A stretch of 64,000 bases of DNA, taken from positions 382,501 to 446,500 of the forward strand of contig NZ_AFWV01000002.1 in the NCBI RefSeq assembly GCF_000223985.1. Direction: 5' to 3'. A program made the position numbers and the translations under genes. Below the pieces are notes generated by a model that was not told where the DNA came from, did not search any database, and was given only the letters and a program-made list of their open reading frames with translations. Source of the stretch: Thiocapsa marina 5811. Lineage in GTDB: Bacteria > Pseudomonadota > Gammaproteobacteria > Chromatiales > Chromatiaceae. Below, one piece after another: positions 1 to 9,163 of this stretch; within the stretch, counting starts at the first letter, position 1, and each line of letters opens with the position of its first letter.

Positions 1-779
1 CCGGCCTGATCCATGTCTCGCTCGGCACCGAGGCCGCGGCGCAATTGAAGCTCGACCGCTTCAACAAGGAGACCACGGTCGCCGACAACAAGCGGGCGAT
101 CGGCCTGCTGCGCGATGCCGGCATCCTCACCGAGGCACAGTTCATCGTCGGGCTCGAGAACGAGACCGCCGAGACGCTCGAAGAGACCTACCAGATGGCG
201 CGCGACTGGAAGCCGGACCTCGCCAACTGGGCCATGTACACCCCCTGGCCGTTCACGGATCTCTTCCGCGAGCTGGGCGACAAGGTCGAGATCTTCGACT
301 ACGAGAAGTACAACTTCGTCACGCCCATCATCAAGCCGGCCGCCATGGATCGCGCCGAGCTGCTCGACCGCGTCATGCACAACTATCGCCGCTTCTACAT
401 GCACAAGGCGCTCTTTTCCTACCCCTGGGCGGGCAGCGGCGAGCGGCGGCGTTATCTGCTCGGCTGTCTGAAGGCGTTCCTCAAGGCCGGCTTCGAGCGC
501 AAGTTCTACGATCTGGGCAAGGTCAACTACTGGGGCCCGCAGTCCAAGAAAAAGGTCGACTTCCACTTCGACCCCAAGCGCACTCGCGTCGCCGAGGGCG
601 GCACAGACTGGAAGGCCAAGCACAGCCGCAAGATCAAGGGCGACGTCCAGGCGCAGATCATGGCCTGCGGCGGCGGCAAGGATCAGCTCGATCAGGCCGA
701 GATCGATGCACTGACGGTCGCGCCGCCGACGCTGCCGAACGCAACCGGCAAGGCGTCGGTCAGGGCGATGAACGAGTAG
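1..779 (+). CDS. bchE: BchE, anaerobic Mg-protoporphyrin IX monomethyl ester cyclase (C-terminal part)
   Basis: The reading frame is open from base 3, so the gene starts before the window. About 258 C-terminal residues are visible. They contain the end of the radical-SAM barrel ([16 protein letters not shown] near the start, then FIVGLENET) and the BchE-type tail with the [13 protein letters not shown] stretch. From family knowledge, BchE uses radical SAM and a cobalamin to build the isocyclic fifth ring of bacteriochlorophyll without oxygen. The CxxxCxxC cluster motif and the B12 domain lie upstream and cannot be checked. The gene converges on dabA, with a strong hairpin between them. The identification rests on recognising the family's conserved C-terminal region, and no close alternative fits as well. 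Confidence 0.88.
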   Translation, partial: GLIHVSLGTEAAAQLKLDRFNKETTVADNKRAIGLLRDAGILTEAQFIVGLENETAETLEETYQMARDWKPDLANWAMYTPWPFTDLFRELGDKVEIFDYEKYNFVTPIIKPAAMDRAELLDRVMHNYRRFYMHKALFSYPWAGSGERRRYLLGCLKAFLKAGFERKFYDLGKVNYWGPQSKKKVDFHFDPKRTRVAEGGTDWKAKHSRKIKGDVQAQIMACGGGKDQLDQAEIDALTVAPPTLPNATGKASVRAMNE

Positions 780-912
780 GGCCCGGAGGCCCGGAGCGTC
801 GGAATCACGGATCTCGTCGTCGGGATCGTCTCCGCAGTCAACCGCTTTACGCGGCAGATGGCCGCCATGGGCTCGCGTCGCACATGGCCCGGCCGATCCG
901 GCCGAGAGACAC

Positions 913-935
913 CGTTCCGGCATCCTGCCGGAACG
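913..935. terminator. Hairpin between converging bchE and dabA
   Basis: A perfect 10-bp stem (CGTTCCGGCA / TGCCGGAACG) with a 3-base TCC loop lies between the two convergent stop codons. There is no clear T-run on either side, so a bidirectional terminator or mRNA 3'-end stabiliser is inferred from position and stem strength. Confidence 0.5.
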
Positions 936-960
936 CTCTCGCACCGTTGCCTTGCTCGCT

Positions 961-3618
961 TCAGGCGTCGATGGCCTCGCCTTCGTCCGCTCCGCAGATC
1001 ACCCAGCCTTGCCCCGGCAAGCGCCGCTGGATGCCGCCGTCCCGATCCTCCATCCGGAAGAGATGCAGCCAGCCGTTGTCCAGAAGCTGACGCACCAAGT
1101 CGTTGCGGGCGATGATCTCGTCGATCGGCGTTTGGGGTGCCTGCAGGAAGACGCTGAGACGCAGCGGTTCGTGGATCCAGCGTCGGCCGTCGTGCAATGA
1201 CTGCATGGGCAGCCCGACGCGCAGGTCTCCGGCGTTGCCTTCGAGCACGCCGATGGCACCTCCGACTACGTTGTGCAGGACCTTGTTGCCGCTGCCGAAG
1301 CGCCGGTTGTCGACCGTGGAGCCGTAGTATTGAAGGTTGATCCAGGTCGCGACCACCATCGGTGCGGTCATGATCAGCTCCAGGGTTTTGAAGCCGGCAT
1401 CGGCGCGCCAGTCATAGTCGTGCAGGAAGGTCCGACCGCCGAGATCAAGGCCGTGTGTGCGTGTGCGCGGTGCGGCGATGAAGGCGGCGTTGCCGGCCAG
1501 GCCCCACTCGGGGCGAACCTGCGACCAATCTCGGCTGCGCTGGCGGATGCTGGCCTCGAGGCTTTGCCGGCGGCGGCCGCCGAGCCCCAGCAAGGTGGCC
1601 CGTTGCAGGCGCGTCAGCTCGCCGGCCTGCTTGAGCCAGCTCCTCAGCTCGGCCAACTCCTCGGCGTAACCCGCGGGAAGCACATCGGTGTCGAACAGGT
1701 GAACGTCGTCGACCGTGGTGTCGTGTAGACCGGGCAGGAACCAGGTGTCCGCGGGGACATCCAGACCACGCTCGAGCAAACCCCGGCGCACCGCCGGGTC
1801 GTTCAAGATCGCGGCGACGACACGGGCGCTGGCCTCGCCCGTTTGACCCGCGCAGGCGCCGCAGTCGAGCCCGGCGGCGTGCGGGTTGTTCACCGAGGTG
1901 CTGCCGTGACCGACCAGCAGCACCAAGCGGGCGAAGCCGTCGGTGAGCGACATGGCGCGGAGAATCCCTTCGGCGAGCGCGACACGATCCGCCTGCGGGA
2001 TGCCCGCGGTCGTGCCGTCGAGTAGACCTTTCGCGCCGCACGCGCCGGCGTGGTGATGGGCGTGTGCATGCGACGGTGCGTCCAGCGTCGGGCCGACCCG
2101 AGACGCCTCGGTCGCATCCAGGCGCAGATCGTCGGGGGCCGGGACGGGCCGGCTCCAGCCCAGGGTGTCGCCGATCAGTTTAGGCGCGTAGAGCCAGATG
2201 CCCGCCGATTCGACGAACGAGAAGCATGAGGAGGCGCCCATCTTGAATGCCTTCCAGGACTTGCTGATCCCGAACCGGCGGCGCTGGGTGGCCAGGGCAC
2301 GATCGGCCTCCTCGGGATCGGCGCCGTGGATCTCGGAGCAGACCCGGTAGGACGGCGTGAGCAGGACAGGCACATGCGTTCGCGCGGTGACGGCGCCGAG
2401 CGGGACATGCTCGATCGGCACGCCGAAGAAGCCGGCAAAACCGAGCGTGCGCGCCTGTGGGCAGACGGTCTCGAAGGCGCGGCGCACCACCTCGGAGCGC
2501 ACGTCGATGCAGAAGGCGGCCTGGACCGCGGGGCGGAACGCCGTGTCGCCGTTCGCCGCCGTACGCAACTGCCCGATCAGACCACGCTGATAGGCCAGCT
2601 CCGCCGCGCTCAGGAGCACCTGGTCGATCTCGCGATCGCCTGCGTCCTCGGAGGCGGTCGCGGCGGCGGTCGCGGGGCCCCCTTTCGACGTCCCGAGTTT
2701 GCCCAGATCCGCGCAGACCCGGCGCCAGCGCTGGCGTAGCTCCGGGCTGGTCTTGTGCTCGTAGACCAGCACGTCCCAGGCGAGGCGGATCGCGAGCAGC
2801 TCCTCGATGGTGTCGTCGCTGCCGCCGGCGAGCTCCGCCTGCCAACGCAGCAAACGGGTCCAGGCGGCCCAGCCGCCGATGTCCATCAGGGCCGCGTGCA
2901 TATAGTCGAGCGCGGCGGCGGAGGGGATGCCCAGACGGTTCAGCGCCGAGCGAATGCAGTCGCGCGGCGCGTCCGGCAGCGCCTTCACCCGAGCCCGCAT
3001 GCCGCCTTGCCCCATCATGGTGGCGCTGAAATCGAGCGCCGCGAAGCGCCGCCAGGAGGCGTACAGCGACAGACCCTGCCAGGGTTGCTTCCAGGTGGCC
3101 TGACCCATGTCGAAGAAGGCCGCGCAGTGATGGCTGATGCGGTCGACGACGAAGCTCGACCAGTCGTCGGCGTCCATCTCGTCGAGCACCGCGGTCAGCA
3201 GCGGAACGCGTCCGGCCGGTCGGGGCTCGACATCGACGGCGCGTTGGAGCGCGGCGGGGTCGAGCCCGCTTCCGCATAGCTCGGCGGCCCCGCGCAGATC
3301 ATCCGCCGTGATCCGGCCGTCGGCGATCTGCTCTCGATAATAGGCCCGCGGCATGTACATCTGGGCGCCCGCCACCCGCCGCATGATGGCGGCAGCCTCT
3401 TGGAACGGCGCATCGCGCAGTCCGTGGAAGGGGTTGACCGCCACGAAGCGATCCAGCGGCCAGAGTGGTGCGATGCGCTCGCAGGCTGCCGCGATCTGTT
3501 TGGCGAGGACAGCGTCCCCGGCCGCGCTGGACCACTTGGCCGCGGGTGCTCGATCGGTCGTCGGGGTGATCGCAGTGGCCGGCGTCTCTCGGAGCGTGTC
3601 GAGATCCTTCAGGTTCAT
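961..3618 (-). CDS. dabA: DabA-like inorganic carbon transporter subunit (DUF2309)
   Basis: This 885-residue protein matches the DUF2309/DabA family. DabA is the cytoplasmic, carbonic-anhydrase-like zinc subunit of the energy-coupled DAB pump that accumulates bicarbonate for CO2 fixation. The four residues expected at the zinc site are visible: Cys370 and Asp372 in AFCIDVRSE, His571 in LVGHGSTS and Cys586 in GLDCGAC. The 15-residue spacing of His and second Cys agrees with the characterised Halothiobacillus protein. The ATG is preceded by an AAGGGGG ribosome-binding site. It lies 13 bases after dabB, so the two are surely one transcript. A Calvin-cycle phototroph is a natural host. Function is inferred from family and gene pairing. 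Confidence 0.9.
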   Translation of the reverse strand: MNLKDLDTLRETPATAITPTTDRAPAAKWSSAAGDAVLAKQIAAACERIAPLWPLDRFVAVNPFHGLRDAPFQEAAAIMRRVAGAQMYMPRAYYREQIADGRITADDLRGAAELCGSGLDPAALQRAVDVEPRPAGRVPLLTAVLDEMDADDWSSFVVDRISHHCAAFFDMGQATWKQPWQGLSLYASWRRFAALDFSATMMGQGGMRARVKALPDAPRDCIRSALNRLGIPSAAALDYMHAALMDIGGWAAWTRLLRWQAELAGGSDDTIEELLAIRLAWDVLVYEHKTSPELRQRWRRVCADLGKLGTSKGGPATAAATASEDAGDREIDQVLLSAAELAYQRGLIGQLRTAANGDTAFRPAVQAAFCIDVRSEVVRRAFETVCPQARTLGFAGFFGVPIEHVPLGAVTARTHVPVLLTPSYRVCSEIHGADPEEADRALATQRRRFGISKSWKAFKMGASSCFSFVESAGIWLYAPKLIGDTLGWSRPVPAPDDLRLDATEASRVGPTLDAPSHAHAHHHAGACGAKGLLDGTTAGIPQADRVALAEGILRAMSLTDGFARLVLLVGHGSTSVNNPHAAGLDCGACAGQTGEASARVVAAILNDPAVRRGLLERGLDVPADTWFLPGLHDTTVDDVHLFDTDVLPAGYAEELAELRSWLKQAGELTRLQRATLLGLGGRRRQSLEASIRQRSRDWSQVRPEWGLAGNAAFIAAPRTRTHGLDLGGRTFLHDYDWRADAGFKTLELIMTAPMVVATWINLQYYGSTVDNRRFGSGNKVLHNVVGGAIGVLEGNAGDLRVGLPMQSLHDGRRWIHEPLRLSVFLQAPQTPIDEIIARNDLVRQLLDNGWLHLFRMEDRDGGIQRRLPGQGWVICGADEGEAIDA

Positions 3619-3631
3619 GGCTTCGTCCCCC

Positions 3632-5245
3632 TTATGAAACGGCGGGCGCCGGGCGCAGCGGCCACAGACGCGTGATCAAGCGGGTCACCAACACATCGAC
3701 GTAGAGTCCGTTGTAGAGATGCACCTGGATGGCTTGACGCAGCGGCGGCGCCACGCGCATGAACAGATGCTGCAACAGGATCAGTCCGATAAACACGGCG
3801 ACGATGGCGATGCTCAGGATGAGGTCGAAGGTGCCGCCGGACGGCGCCACCGCGCGCATGCTGTCCGCGACGGCGTGCTCGAAAGCCGCGTGCAGACCGA
3901 AATACCCGAAGCAGACCAGCGCGCCGATTGCGCTCGCCCGCAGGAGCAGAGCGGCGTTGTCTTCCAACTGCAAGGCTTGGAGCAGCAGTTGCGCGACCGC
4001 CACCGAGATGATGGCGCCGGTGACGATCAGTGCCGGTTGGTGAACCGGATCCACCCCGAACGCAAATCCTGCGACGATGGCCATCAGGATCGCGCCTTGG
4101 AAGGCCACCAACCAATGCCAGGGCTGCGGGCCCCCGTCCCGGAACTTCGGGGTCGCCGCGCGGAAACCGTCCACGCTGCTGCCCGAGGCAAGAAAGGCGT
4201 GCGCCTTGTACAGCGAATGGGCGACTAGGTGCAGCAGCGCCAGGCTGTAGAGTCCGAGACCCGCCTCCAGCAACATGAACCCCATCTGAGCCGAGGTCGA
4301 CCAGGCCAGCGACACCTTGATGCTGGTCTGCGTCATCATCACCAGCGACGCGACGGTGAGCGTCACCAGGCCGACCACGGCCAGGGCATCCATCGCCGAA
4401 CCGGACAAGGACATGATCGGAGCCATTCGAATCACCAGAAAGGCACCGGCGTTGACGATACCCGCGTGCAGCAAGGCCGAGACCGGTGTCGGTGCCTCCA
4501 TCACCTGCAGGAGCCAGCCGTGGAAAGGGAACTGCGCGCACTTGAGCGCCGCGCTCAGCACGATCAACCACGCCGCGGCCTGGAGCGTTGCCGGTAGCGG
4601 ACCCTCGAAGCCCTCCATGGCCATATAGACGCCGGCAAAGTCCAGCGTGTGCAGGGTTGCGCCGATCAAAAGAACCCCGATCAGCAGGCTTGCGTCACCG
4701 ATTCGGCTGAACACGAACTTCTTGTGCGCGGCCATCACGGCAGCGGGGCGCTCCGGATAGAACAGCAGGAGTCGGTGCAGGCTCAGGCTCGTCGCAATCC
4801 AGGCGAGTACGAACATGAGCAGGTTGCCCGAGACGATGAGCGTCAGGATGGAGGCCAGGGTCAGCAGCAACCACTTGTGGAAGTGCCCCTCGGCGGGGTC
4901 GCCGCTCATGTAGTTTCGCGCATAGGTCGAGACCAGCGCGCCGACGAAGGAGACCAGCGTGAGCATGATCACGGTGACGGCGTTCACATAGACGCTCACG
5001 GCGAAGGCGCCGATGTCGAACGGCAGGTCGATCGACAGCAGGGTCAGGGACTGGGTCGGCCCGAAGCCGTGCCCCGACAGCACCGCCAAGGCCAGCGCGA
5101 AGGCCGTCCAAGCCAGGACGTTCGCGAGACGCGCCATCCGCGGCCCCGAGCGGTTCCCGATCCGGCTCGGTATCGCCCCGGCCGACCATAAGACAACCGG
5201 CGCGGCAACCGCCGCGGCAGTGACAAGCGTGAGTGCTGACGACAT
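3632..5245 (-). CDS. dabB: DabB-like proton-conducting membrane subunit (NuoL/MrpA family)
   Basis: A 537-residue, very hydrophobic protein with the proton-channel domain of the NuoL/NuoM/MrpA family. Typical segments such as GWLLQVMEAPTPVSALLHAG and MMTQTSIKVSLAWSTSAQ are visible. In DAB complexes this subunit couples ion flow to bicarbonate capture by DabA, which follows directly downstream. I chose the ATG at 5245 because GGAGG sits 5-6 bases upstream. The frame is open for 30 more codons to a TTG, but that extension lacks a ribosome-binding site and looks like leader. There are no nuo genes nearby, which favours the DAB role over respiratory complex I. Confidence 0.87.
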   Translation of the reverse strand: MSSALTLVTAAAVAAPVVLWSAGAIPSRIGNRSGPRMARLANVLAWTAFALALAVLSGHGFGPTQSLTLLSIDLPFDIGAFAVSVYVNAVTVIMLTLVSFVGALVSTYARNYMSGDPAEGHFHKWLLLTLASILTLIVSGNLLMFVLAWIATSLSLHRLLLFYPERPAAVMAAHKKFVFSRIGDASLLIGVLLIGATLHTLDFAGVYMAMEGFEGPLPATLQAAAWLIVLSAALKCAQFPFHGWLLQVMEAPTPVSALLHAGIVNAGAFLVIRMAPIMSLSGSAMDALAVVGLVTLTVASLVMMTQTSIKVSLAWSTSAQMGFMLLEAGLGLYSLALLHLVAHSLYKAHAFLASGSSVDGFRAATPKFRDGGPQPWHWLVAFQGAILMAIVAGFAFGVDPVHQPALIVTGAIISVAVAQLLLQALQLEDNAALLLRASAIGALVCFGYFGLHAAFEHAVADSMRAVAPSGGTFDLILSIAIVAVFIGLILLQHLFMRVAPPLRQAIQVHLYNGLYVDVLVTRLITRLWPLRPAPAVS

Positions 5246-5441
5246 CGATGCCTCCCGGGCCTGAGCCCTGTGATTGGGTTCAACGAGATCCTGGGGGCGA
5301 ACGGATGCCGGTAAAAATCTATCTTTTCGATTCAACTCATCGACAATGCTCTAAGTGTGGTGGGTGACGTCTTGCGCGAGTAGGCGAAGGGACGGGACGT
5401 CTCGGGGGCCTGCGAACGTGTGCCGACCTCGACGTCCGCAC

Positions 5442-5708
5442 CGCTTCATCCGAGCGGAGGCGGCCTTCATCGACGCCGACAAGAGCAACTACAACCGGTA
5501 CTTCGATCGCTGCCTGACGCTGGTGCGCCCCGGTGGCCTCATCCTGTTCGACAACACGCTCCGGGACGGCCGCGTGGCCGATCCCGATGTCCGGGACGCG
5601 GATGCCCGGGCGATCCGCGCGCTCAACGACCGACTGGTGAGGGACCCGCGCGTGACCCTGAGTCTGGTGCCGATCGACGACGGACTGACCTTTGCGCGCA
5701 AGCGCTGA
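5442..5708 (+). pseudogene. O-methyltransferase remnant (caffeoyl-CoA OMT family), 3' end only
   Basis: About 85 residues match the C-terminal third of class I SAM-dependent O-methyltransferases (PF01596). They include AAFIDADKSNYNRYFDRCL, the RPGGLILFDNTL strand and a final DGLTFARKR. The N-terminal 120-140 residues with the SAM-binding glycine motif are missing: upstream sequence in the frame is not recognisable and runs toward the dabB promoter. The frame begins at base 5355 without a convincing start or ribosome-binding site. I read this as a 5'-deleted gene rather than a short functional one. Confidence 0.7.
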
Positions 5709-5797
5709 TCTGCGCGCGAGGGACCACCCGACTGCCCGATGCGGTCACTGCAGGCCGGGTCCCCTTCGATCCGCGCCATGCGCGTCTCGCCCCGCAG

Positions 5798-6334
5798 TCA
5801 CACCTCGTTCGCGCACGACGACGGACCGACCGCGCCGAATCCTTCGCGGAACGCGACAGTACCCCGCGGCAGCGTCCCGTCGAAGGACACGGCGAAGAAG
5901 ACCTCCGGCGGGACGCCCTCGAGGACGAGCTGCGGGCAGTTCTCGAACCCGAACCTTCGGTAGTACTCCGGGTGCCCCACCAGGCAGCAGCCGCGCGCCT
6001 GCATGCGCCTGAGCCGCGACAAGCCTTCGCGCACCAGGGCTTGACCGATCCCTCGGCGCTGCACCTGCGGCAAGACCGACACCGGGCCGAGTCCGTACCA
6101 ATCCCGTGTGCCGTCGGACAGGGTGACGGGCGAGAACGCGATGTGGCCGACGACACGGCCATCGACCACCGCGACGAGCGAGAGGGCGAGGGCCTCGGCG
6201 GCACGGAGCGCGTCGATGATGACGTGTTCGGTCTGGTTGCTGATCTCCAGGTCGCGAAACGCCGCGATCGTCACCGCGGCGATCGCGGCGATATCGTCGC
6301 TGGTCTCGTTTCTGATCTCGATGTCCGACGTCAT
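5798..6334 (-). CDS. GNAT family N-acetyltransferase (YhbS-like)
   Basis: The 178-residue protein has the GNAT fold signature. N-terminal IEIRNETSDDIAAI is the first strand, LGPVSVLPQVQRRGIGQALV is motif A with the acetyl-CoA pyrophosphate loop, and GHPEYYRRFGF is the YhbS-type motif. The ATG has GGAGA eight bases upstream. The substrate cannot be read from sequence; relatives acetylate small molecules or proteins. The gene stands alone between two decayed stretches. The fold is certain, the exact role unknown. Confidence 0.8.
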   Translation of the reverse strand: MTSDIEIRNETSDDIAAIAAVTIAAFRDLEISNQTEHVIIDALRAAEALALSLVAVVDGRVVGHIAFSPVTLSDGTRDWYGLGPVSVLPQVQRRGIGQALVREGLSRLRRMQARGCCLVGHPEYYRRFGFENCPQLVLEGVPPEVFFAVSFDGTLPRGTVAFREGFGAVGPSSCANEV

Positions 6335-6984
6335 GATCGCGTTCTCCGCTGCGCAGAAACCACCGGACGTCGTCCTACGCCAGCGCCCGCGATCCCGCTT
6401 ACGCGTTCGGTGGCGTCGCTTTGGTGGACCTGGTCGGCGGGTGGAATGCCTAAGTCTCGCAGTATCCGGTCAGGGTCTCGGGTTGTCGATTCGGGATGGC
6501 ATCCTTTGCGGCTTACGCTCTTCTGCACTCCCTTGAATGGGTAGATTGCCGGGGCGCGGACCGCCCGGTGATCGACACTGGTCATGATGGTCAAGCAGAC
6601 CGGGGCGGTGTCGGGTAGATCCTGTTTGTTGCTGACCAATCCTCCGCGTTGCGTGACTGAATTGGACGCATTGCGGCCCGACGCATTCAGCCCCGTTTGC
6701 GACTCTGCACGGCCAGAACGGGTTACGAGATCGAACCGAACGTTCGTCATGCCGCACAAACACAAAAAGCCCTCGCCGATCGGTACCGCATGATGGCCTA
6801 CTTCGAACTTTTCCAAGGCGGCGTCGAGGGCCAAGCGTCCGTCGGCTCGACGGCTGCGCACGTGGGCATTCATTACAACACCGTTTTCTGCATCCTCGCG
6901 CTTAGCCAACGCTCGCGTGTGACCGAGTTCAGCCAGGCATTAAAACGCATCGCCGTTCGGCTCAAGAATGCGGCTGATCTTGTG
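6335..6984. other. 650-bp stretch without a recognisable gene
   Basis: Open frames on both strands cross this stretch, but their translations show no domain, no ribosome-binding site and mutual overlap. I see no RNA gene or repeat. It separates the high-GC GNAT gene from the AT-richer accessory module and probably contains the module's left boundary. Confidence 0.4.
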
Positions 6985-7698
6985 CTAGAGCGCCCCCTGG
7001 AGCAGCGCCAGTATCATTGCCCGAATCTCTTTTCTATCCGTTGTATTAAACCACTCCCGCGCCCTTCCTACCTTTCCGTATCTCCGCGAGACTCTCGCGA
7101 GAATCCTATCCTCCACGGACTTGAGGCTCTCTTTGTTTACCTCGGCGATAGGCCAGAACTCTACTTCGCCGTCGAAGGTACCGACATACGACCGTTTACG
7201 TGCCTCAAAGCAATCACGCGCGATTCCTATTTTTGTGTGCTGGTCGTTGACTTTCGTTTTGTATCCGGCATAAATCGGCTTAAGTTCTGCTGACGTTGGG
7301 AACGCCAAATATACCCCCGGTCTCCCCCATCGGCAATCTGCGCTAAACTCTCGTTTTTTTTCCTTATTCGAGGCAAATATCGGCTTGCGTTCGTGTCTGG
7401 TTTCTAGGTCTACTGTATGGCTTTCGCCTCTACTCTCTGTCCTCGCGCCTAGCGCAGCTAACACAGATACTATTCTCTCAGATCTCCACTCCGGGTTGCC
7501 TTTTGAATCCGAGGATGTTCTTGCAATAATGTGTTCAACCTCCCGCAAGGCACCCGTGGCGCTGATGTAGTTCTCTTTTACATAAAGACTACCAGCACCC
7601 GTTTCTCCGACCATGCGCACATAACCGGAGGTCCTAGCGGCCACGTGATAGCCGGCGCGCTCTAGCGCCAAAGCAATAGTCTTCTTCGTCGTTGCCAT
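6985..7698 (-). CDS. Protein with GIY-YIG/T5orf172-like C-terminal domain, third gene of a low-GC module
   Basis: A 237-residue protein. The C-terminal half (about residues 125-230) resembles the GIY-YIG-like T5orf172/MUG113 nuclease domains: GVYLAF as the GIY strand, HTKIGIA as the KIGI motif, arginines after it, then a downstream Glu and REWFNTTDR near the end. The N-terminal half is not recognised. I start at the ATG at 7698 because GAGGGG sits six bases before it. An earlier ATG at 7725 would overlap the upstream stop but lacks that site. It is the last gene of a three-gene operon. GC content is well below the genome background. A nuclease role is inferred, and some T5orf172 domains are not proven catalytic. 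Confidence 0.55.
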   Translation of the reverse strand: MATTKKTIALALERAGYHVAARTSGYVRMVGETGAGSLYVKENYISATGALREVEHIIARTSSDSKGNPEWRSERIVSVLAALGARTESRGESHTVDLETRHERKPIFASNKEKKREFSADCRWGRPGVYLAFPTSAELKPIYAGYKTKVNDQHTKIGIARDCFEARKRSYVGTFDGEVEFWPIAEVNKESLKSVEDRILARVSRRYGKVGRAREWFNTTDRKEIRAMILALLQGAL

Positions 7699-7708
7699 AT
7701 TGCGCCCC

Positions 7709-9163
7709 TCAAACATTATGTTCATCTAAAGCGTTACCCCAATCGGCGATATACTTCATGCCCATATCCAACTTTCGATATCGCTTCAGCAATGGATGCT
7801 CTTCGATAAACAAGGCTGTTCGCTCAAGCTCTGAAATCACCTCGGGTACGGCCCTGCTGTCAGAGACCCATAGAATCTCCTCCAGCCTCTCCAGAATTGT
7901 CTTCCCTCCCAGTAGCGTCTGCCTCACAAAGCTCTCGGAGATCACGGCTTCGGCCTCCGCTACAACGAGCTCACCGTTCGCACCGGCACCGCCATAGTTT
8001 CCTACAATCACCGGAATCAGGTTGGTGACCCTCCCACCTTCGGACTGCCAGGACGGATACAGGCACAGCCATACAGCATGCTCACACACGACTTCCCCCT
8101 GATTCCGCCCCCAATCAGGCTGAAGACCGACCTCTTTAAAATACGCCATCATATGCTGCTGATTTATCGAAATATACTCTTCCTCTGGAAGATCGTTGAT
8201 CATGAGTCGCTCATTGTCCCATGAAATCCGTTGCACTGACGGATCGCCAACAAATCCCGCCAGGCGTTCACGATTGGATTGCTGAATGGTGTTTGCATGT
8301 TTGTGCTGGCTGAGCGTCGCCCCAAACAATCCTTTCACATCCCCATTCTGGATATCTTTCTCGGATATGGCCCAGTCAGAATCAAAGTTGGCATAAACAC
8401 CCAAGAGCAAATGCGGTATGTAGCGTACAAAGTGATGTAGCGACGTATCCTCGACCATCAGGTCTTCATTCCAAACCCCGATATCGTCTTCGCTAATTCG
8501 CCAGTAATTAAATTGAAACGGATCTTTCTCTCCATTCTCCGCGCGAAAACACGTTCCATTGGGCCAGCACGCAAACGGTTCCTCTTGGGAAAGCATGCGC
8601 TTTCTTGCGGACAATTTTGAGAAACGCTCTGAGAGCTCGAACTTAGTGTCGATTTTGTCTGTAATCTCGTAGAGCGTGTGGATGATCTGTTGCAGGCCAT
8701 CTTGATTTAGGCTGTTAACAGGATGGATGGATGTTCCGGTAGCGACGCGATGGGCGAGTATGTCTGGATCCATTTTCGTGACCTCGGCAATACCTAAGAT
8801 AACGGGCTGATATTTTCGAATGTCCGCGCGCAATCTGTCTGCGCGAACGATTCCTTCATCAGAAGGAATCACTAAGCGATAGAGTTCTTGCGGCGTTATT
8901 CCTGCATCCTTGCAAGTTTTTGTTTTGGATAGAGCTTTTCGGTCCACCTTTAGTCTTTCCATTTGAAGCCCAATATTACGGGCTAATCTCTCTCGATCTC
9001 TTACCGTAACTTTGTTAACGTTCCGCGCTTGCGCCGGGCTCTTCCTCTTGCCAATTTCGAGTATGTGTCGGCCATAGCGTTTTAGCCTTTCCCTTTCCTC
9101 CCGCTTTTCGTCGCGTTCATCTTGAGAAGAAGAAAGTGCTTCGCTCTTATTGCTCTCGCTCAT
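7709..9163 (-). CDS. Large protein of unknown function, second gene of a low-GC module
   Basis: A 484-residue soluble protein I do not recognise. The first 50 residues are highly charged (Glu/Lys/Arg-rich), likely a helix. Residues about 60-150 look like a helix-turn-helix region (RLARNIGLQMERLKVD, then DAGITPQELYRLVIPSDEG). The rest is mixed alpha/beta with conserved-looking aromatic patches such as FACWPNGTCF and FQFNYWRISEDDIGVW. The start overlaps the previous stop as ATGA with AGAGGA eight bases upstream, so translation is coupled. No transmembrane segment or nucleotide-binding loop is visible. The context is a short, low-GC operon with a putative nuclease, which suggests a mobile or defence role, but that is inference only. 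Confidence 0.6.
   Translation of the reverse strand: MSESNKSEALSSSQDERDEKREERERLKRYGRHILEIGKRKSPAQARNVNKVTVRDRERLARNIGLQMERLKVDRKALSKTKTCKDAGITPQELYRLVIPSDEGIVRADRLRADIRKYQPVILGIAEVTKMDPDILAHRVATGTSIHPVNSLNQDGLQQIIHTLYEITDKIDTKFELSERFSKLSARKRMLSQEEPFACWPNGTCFRAENGEKDPFQFNYWRISEDDIGVWNEDLMVEDTSLHHFVRYIPHLLLGVYANFDSDWAISEKDIQNGDVKGLFGATLSQHKHANTIQQSNRERLAGFVGDPSVQRISWDNERLMINDLPEEEYISINQQHMMAYFKEVGLQPDWGRNQGEVVCEHAVWLCLYPSWQSEGGRVTNLIPVIVGNYGGAGANGELVVAEAEAVISESFVRQTLLGGKTILERLEEILWVSDSRAVPEVISELERTALFIEEHPLLKRYRKLDMGMKYIADWGNALDEHNV

Noticed and set aside
6697-7293. A + strand open frame crossing into the low-GC module
   Set aside because: It overlaps the C-terminal half of the GIY-YIG-like gene on the other strand, has no ribosome-binding site, and shows no recognisable domain.
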